The notes under the pieces are model-generated. The model saw only the letters and a program-made list of their open reading frames with translations. It had not been told where the DNA came from and made no database searches. Below are positions 62,630-64,000 of a stretch of 64,000 bases of DNA, piece by piece. The DNA comes from Hydractinia symbiolongicarpus (Eukaryota; Cnidaria; Hydrozoa; Anthoathecata; Hydractiniidae). The position numbers and the translations under genes are program-made. Where the stretch lies: the NCBI RefSeq assembly GCF_029227915.1, contig NC_079884.1:6574001-6638000 (forward strand), in the 5' to 3' direction. The first letter of the stretch is position 1; each line of letters starts with the position of its first letter.

Positions 62630-63480
62630 ACCCAATAATACCAGAATATTATCAAGGAATACATGTTGGTACGAATATGTGACCCAACCGTTGTAACTCA
62701 AACGGATTGATACTTTTAGAAAGTCTATGAAATGTAGTTTTTGAAACTGTCGCTATTTCGTTAGCGCGCGTTAACGGCTAGGATTGGTCCCACAGTAAAG
62801 AATGTCTTATTTACCTAAACTTTTAAATAAAGCGCTGCCACAGCGCCCAGTGTAATCGGTGAGTTCCGGTAATCACGTCAAATTAGGAAGAATGTTATTT
62901 ATTGGAGTCCAATTGTCTCATTTGTCACATTTATCAGGTGACAGTCCAAAGTTAGTTCAATTAAGTCCCACAGTCAATCGTTTCAATGTTAAAAGCGATG
63001 CAACCTACTAATATCAGAATAATATCAAGAAATACATGTTGGTACGAATATGTGACCCAACCGTTGTAACTCAAACGGATTGATACTTTTAGAAAGTCTA
63101 TGAAATGTAGTTTTTGAAACTGTCGCTATTTCGTTAGCGCGCGTTAACGGCTAGGATTGGTCCCACAGTAAAGAATGTCTTATTTACGTAAACTTTTAAA
63201 TAAAGCGCTGCCACAGCGCCCAGTGTAATCGGTGAGTTCCGGTAATCACGTCAAATTAGGAAGAATGTTATTTATTGGAGTCCAATTGTCTCATTTGTCA
63301 CATTTATCAGGTGACAGTCCAAAGTTAGTTCAATTAAGTCCCACAGTCAATCGTTTCAATGTTAAAAGCGATGCAACCTACTAATATCAGCACAATATCA
63401 AGAAATACATGTTGGTACGAATATGTGACCCAACCGTTGTAACTCAAACGGATTGATACTTTTAGAAAGTCTATGAAATG
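62630..63480 (+). repeat. Single-monomer tandem amplification (373 bp, about 2.3 copies)
   Basis: Monomers with GATACTTTTAGAAAGTC, GCGCGTTAACGG and TTATTTATTGGAGTCC are stacked at a 373-bp offset (ATTGGAG at 62901 and 63274). The third copy decays after about 63490 (CGCCATTTC, GCGCCAATAACTG). The 60-codon minus-strand open frame at 63334-63516 lies in these monomers and is not a gene. Confidence 0.85.
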
Positions 63481-63747
63481 TAGTTTTTGAAACTGTCGCC
63501 ATTTCTTTAGCGCCAATAACTGCTAGGATTGGTCCAACAGTAAAGAATGACTTATTTACCTAAACTTTTAAATGAAGCGCTGCCACAGCGCCCAGTGTAA
63601 TCGCTGAGTTCCTGCAACCATGTCAAATTAAGAAGAATGTTATTTCTTGGAGTCCAATTGTTTCAATTATCACATTTATCAGGTCACATTCCAAAGTTAG
63701 TTCAATTAAGTCCCACAGTCAATCGCTTCACTGTTAAAAGCGAGGCA

Positions 63748-64000
63748 ACCAAGTAATATCAGATAAATATCGCTAAATACATGTTGGTACGAATATGTGA
63801 CCGAACCGCTGTAACTTAAACGGACTGACACCGTTAGAAAGTCAATGAAATGTAGTTTTTGAAACTTTCGCTATTTCTTCAGCGCGCGATAACGGATAGG
63901 ATTGGTCCCACAGTAAAGAATGACTTATTTATCTAAATTTTTAAATGAAGCGGTACCACAGCGCCCAGTGTAATCGCTGAGTTTCGGCAATCACGTCAAA
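63748..64000 (+). repeat. Partial satellite monomer at the window edge
   Basis: The last monomer starts with ACCAAGTAAT and is cut by the window after 253 bp. The array evidently continues beyond the window, as it does before base 1. Confidence 0.9.

Larger units (their letters stand above)
57510..62900 (+). repeat. Higher-order repeat of about 2809 bp, two copies
   Basis: About 57.5-60.1 kb is repeated at about 60.3-62.9 kb. Constant-offset marks: the deleted joint at 57520 and 60329 (2809 bp), AAAGGAGATG at 58831 and 61640 (2809 bp), and the short-monomer joint GTTTTTACAGTCAATCGC at about 59406 and 62216 (2810 bp). The unit contains one 345-bp monomer, one 230-bp monomer and full-length ones. 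Marks of one class are TATCAAGAAACACATG or TATCAAGGAATACATG and GATACTTTTAGAAAGTC. Confidence 0.88.
29340..64000 (+). repeat. Satellite array, right part (same 373-bp monomer)
   Basis: The same satellite resumes directly after the transposon, in the same orientation and at the same monomer phase (TTAA then ATGAAGCG, consensus about 194-202), and runs to the window end with about 93 monomers. Between 29.3 and 46.8 kb nearly all monomers are full length. From 46.8 kb onward, deleted, fused and extended monomers become common, so this half is structurally more irregular than the left. No gene, RNA gene or second mobile element is visible. Confidence 0.97.

Noticed and set aside
63334-63516. Open frame of 60 codons, minus strand
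   Set aside because: It is satellite sequence read backwards. A hydrophobic stretch is visible, but nothing supports expression.
1-64000. CENP-B box (TTCG....A..CGGG spacing)
   Set aside because: The nearest candidate, CTTCAGCGCGGG in some monomers, does not have the required spacing and lacks TTCG at the start. I found no exact match by eye.
1-64000. CRISPR array
   Set aside because: The repeats are contiguous 373-bp units with no unique spacers, and there are no associated genes.
1-64000. Short interspersed element or tRNA-derived repeat as the monomer source
   Set aside because: No convincing pol III A or B box, poly-A tail or cloverleaf could be found in the consensus.

Overview
The window is almost entirely one tandem satellite DNA array. 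A monomer of about 373 bp is repeated head-to-tail, on one strand and in one orientation, from base 1 to base 64000 (roughly 170 copies, estimated from window length divided by monomer length). The only clear interruption is a 742-bp non-autonomous DNA transposon at 28598-29339, flanked by a TTAA duplication. I find no protein-coding gene, tRNA, rRNA, CRISPR array or bacterial-type signal. The few open frames of 60-70 codons lie inside satellite monomers and recur with them. The window therefore suggests constitutive heterochromatin of a eukaryote (centromeric, pericentromeric or subtelomeric). A piggyBac-type element hints at an animal, probably an invertebrate, but I cannot name the organism.

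Layout (monomer position 1 is defined as the A of ACCTAG). 1-8804: a 10-monomer higher-order repeat (HOR) of about 3.73 kb, 2.4 copies. 8805-10214: mixed diverged monomers. 10215-13948: a 5-monomer HOR of 1867 bp, two copies. 13949-17168: mixed monomers ending in a single-monomer tandem duplication. 17169-23130: interleaved 7-, 8- and 2-monomer periodicities. 23131-26200: a 3-monomer HOR of 1121 bp, about 2.7 copies. 26201-28597: a partial replay of the 21.7-22.9 kb block. 28598-29339: the transposon. 29340-33648: a second, shortened version of the 14.5-23.1 kb block. 33649-35916: another 1121-bp trimer duplication. 35917-46801: mixed monomers with 1-, 2- and 4-monomer duplications. 46802-64000: the most rearranged part, with a 28-bp-deleted monomer lineage, fused or extended monomers of 460, 523-527 and 230 bp, a 3104-bp repeat, a 718-bp dimer and a 2809-bp HOR.

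The pattern is a record of unequal exchange and conversion. Offsets between matching segments are near-integer numbers of monomers (373, 746, 1121, 1494, 1867, 2619, 3727). Linked sets of variants mark several monomer classes that have been shuffled as cassettes. Nothing in the sequence proves a function. The items most worth following are the HOR organisation, the cluster of AACGG/CCGTT motifs in each monomer, and the transposon with its unusual G/C hairpins.
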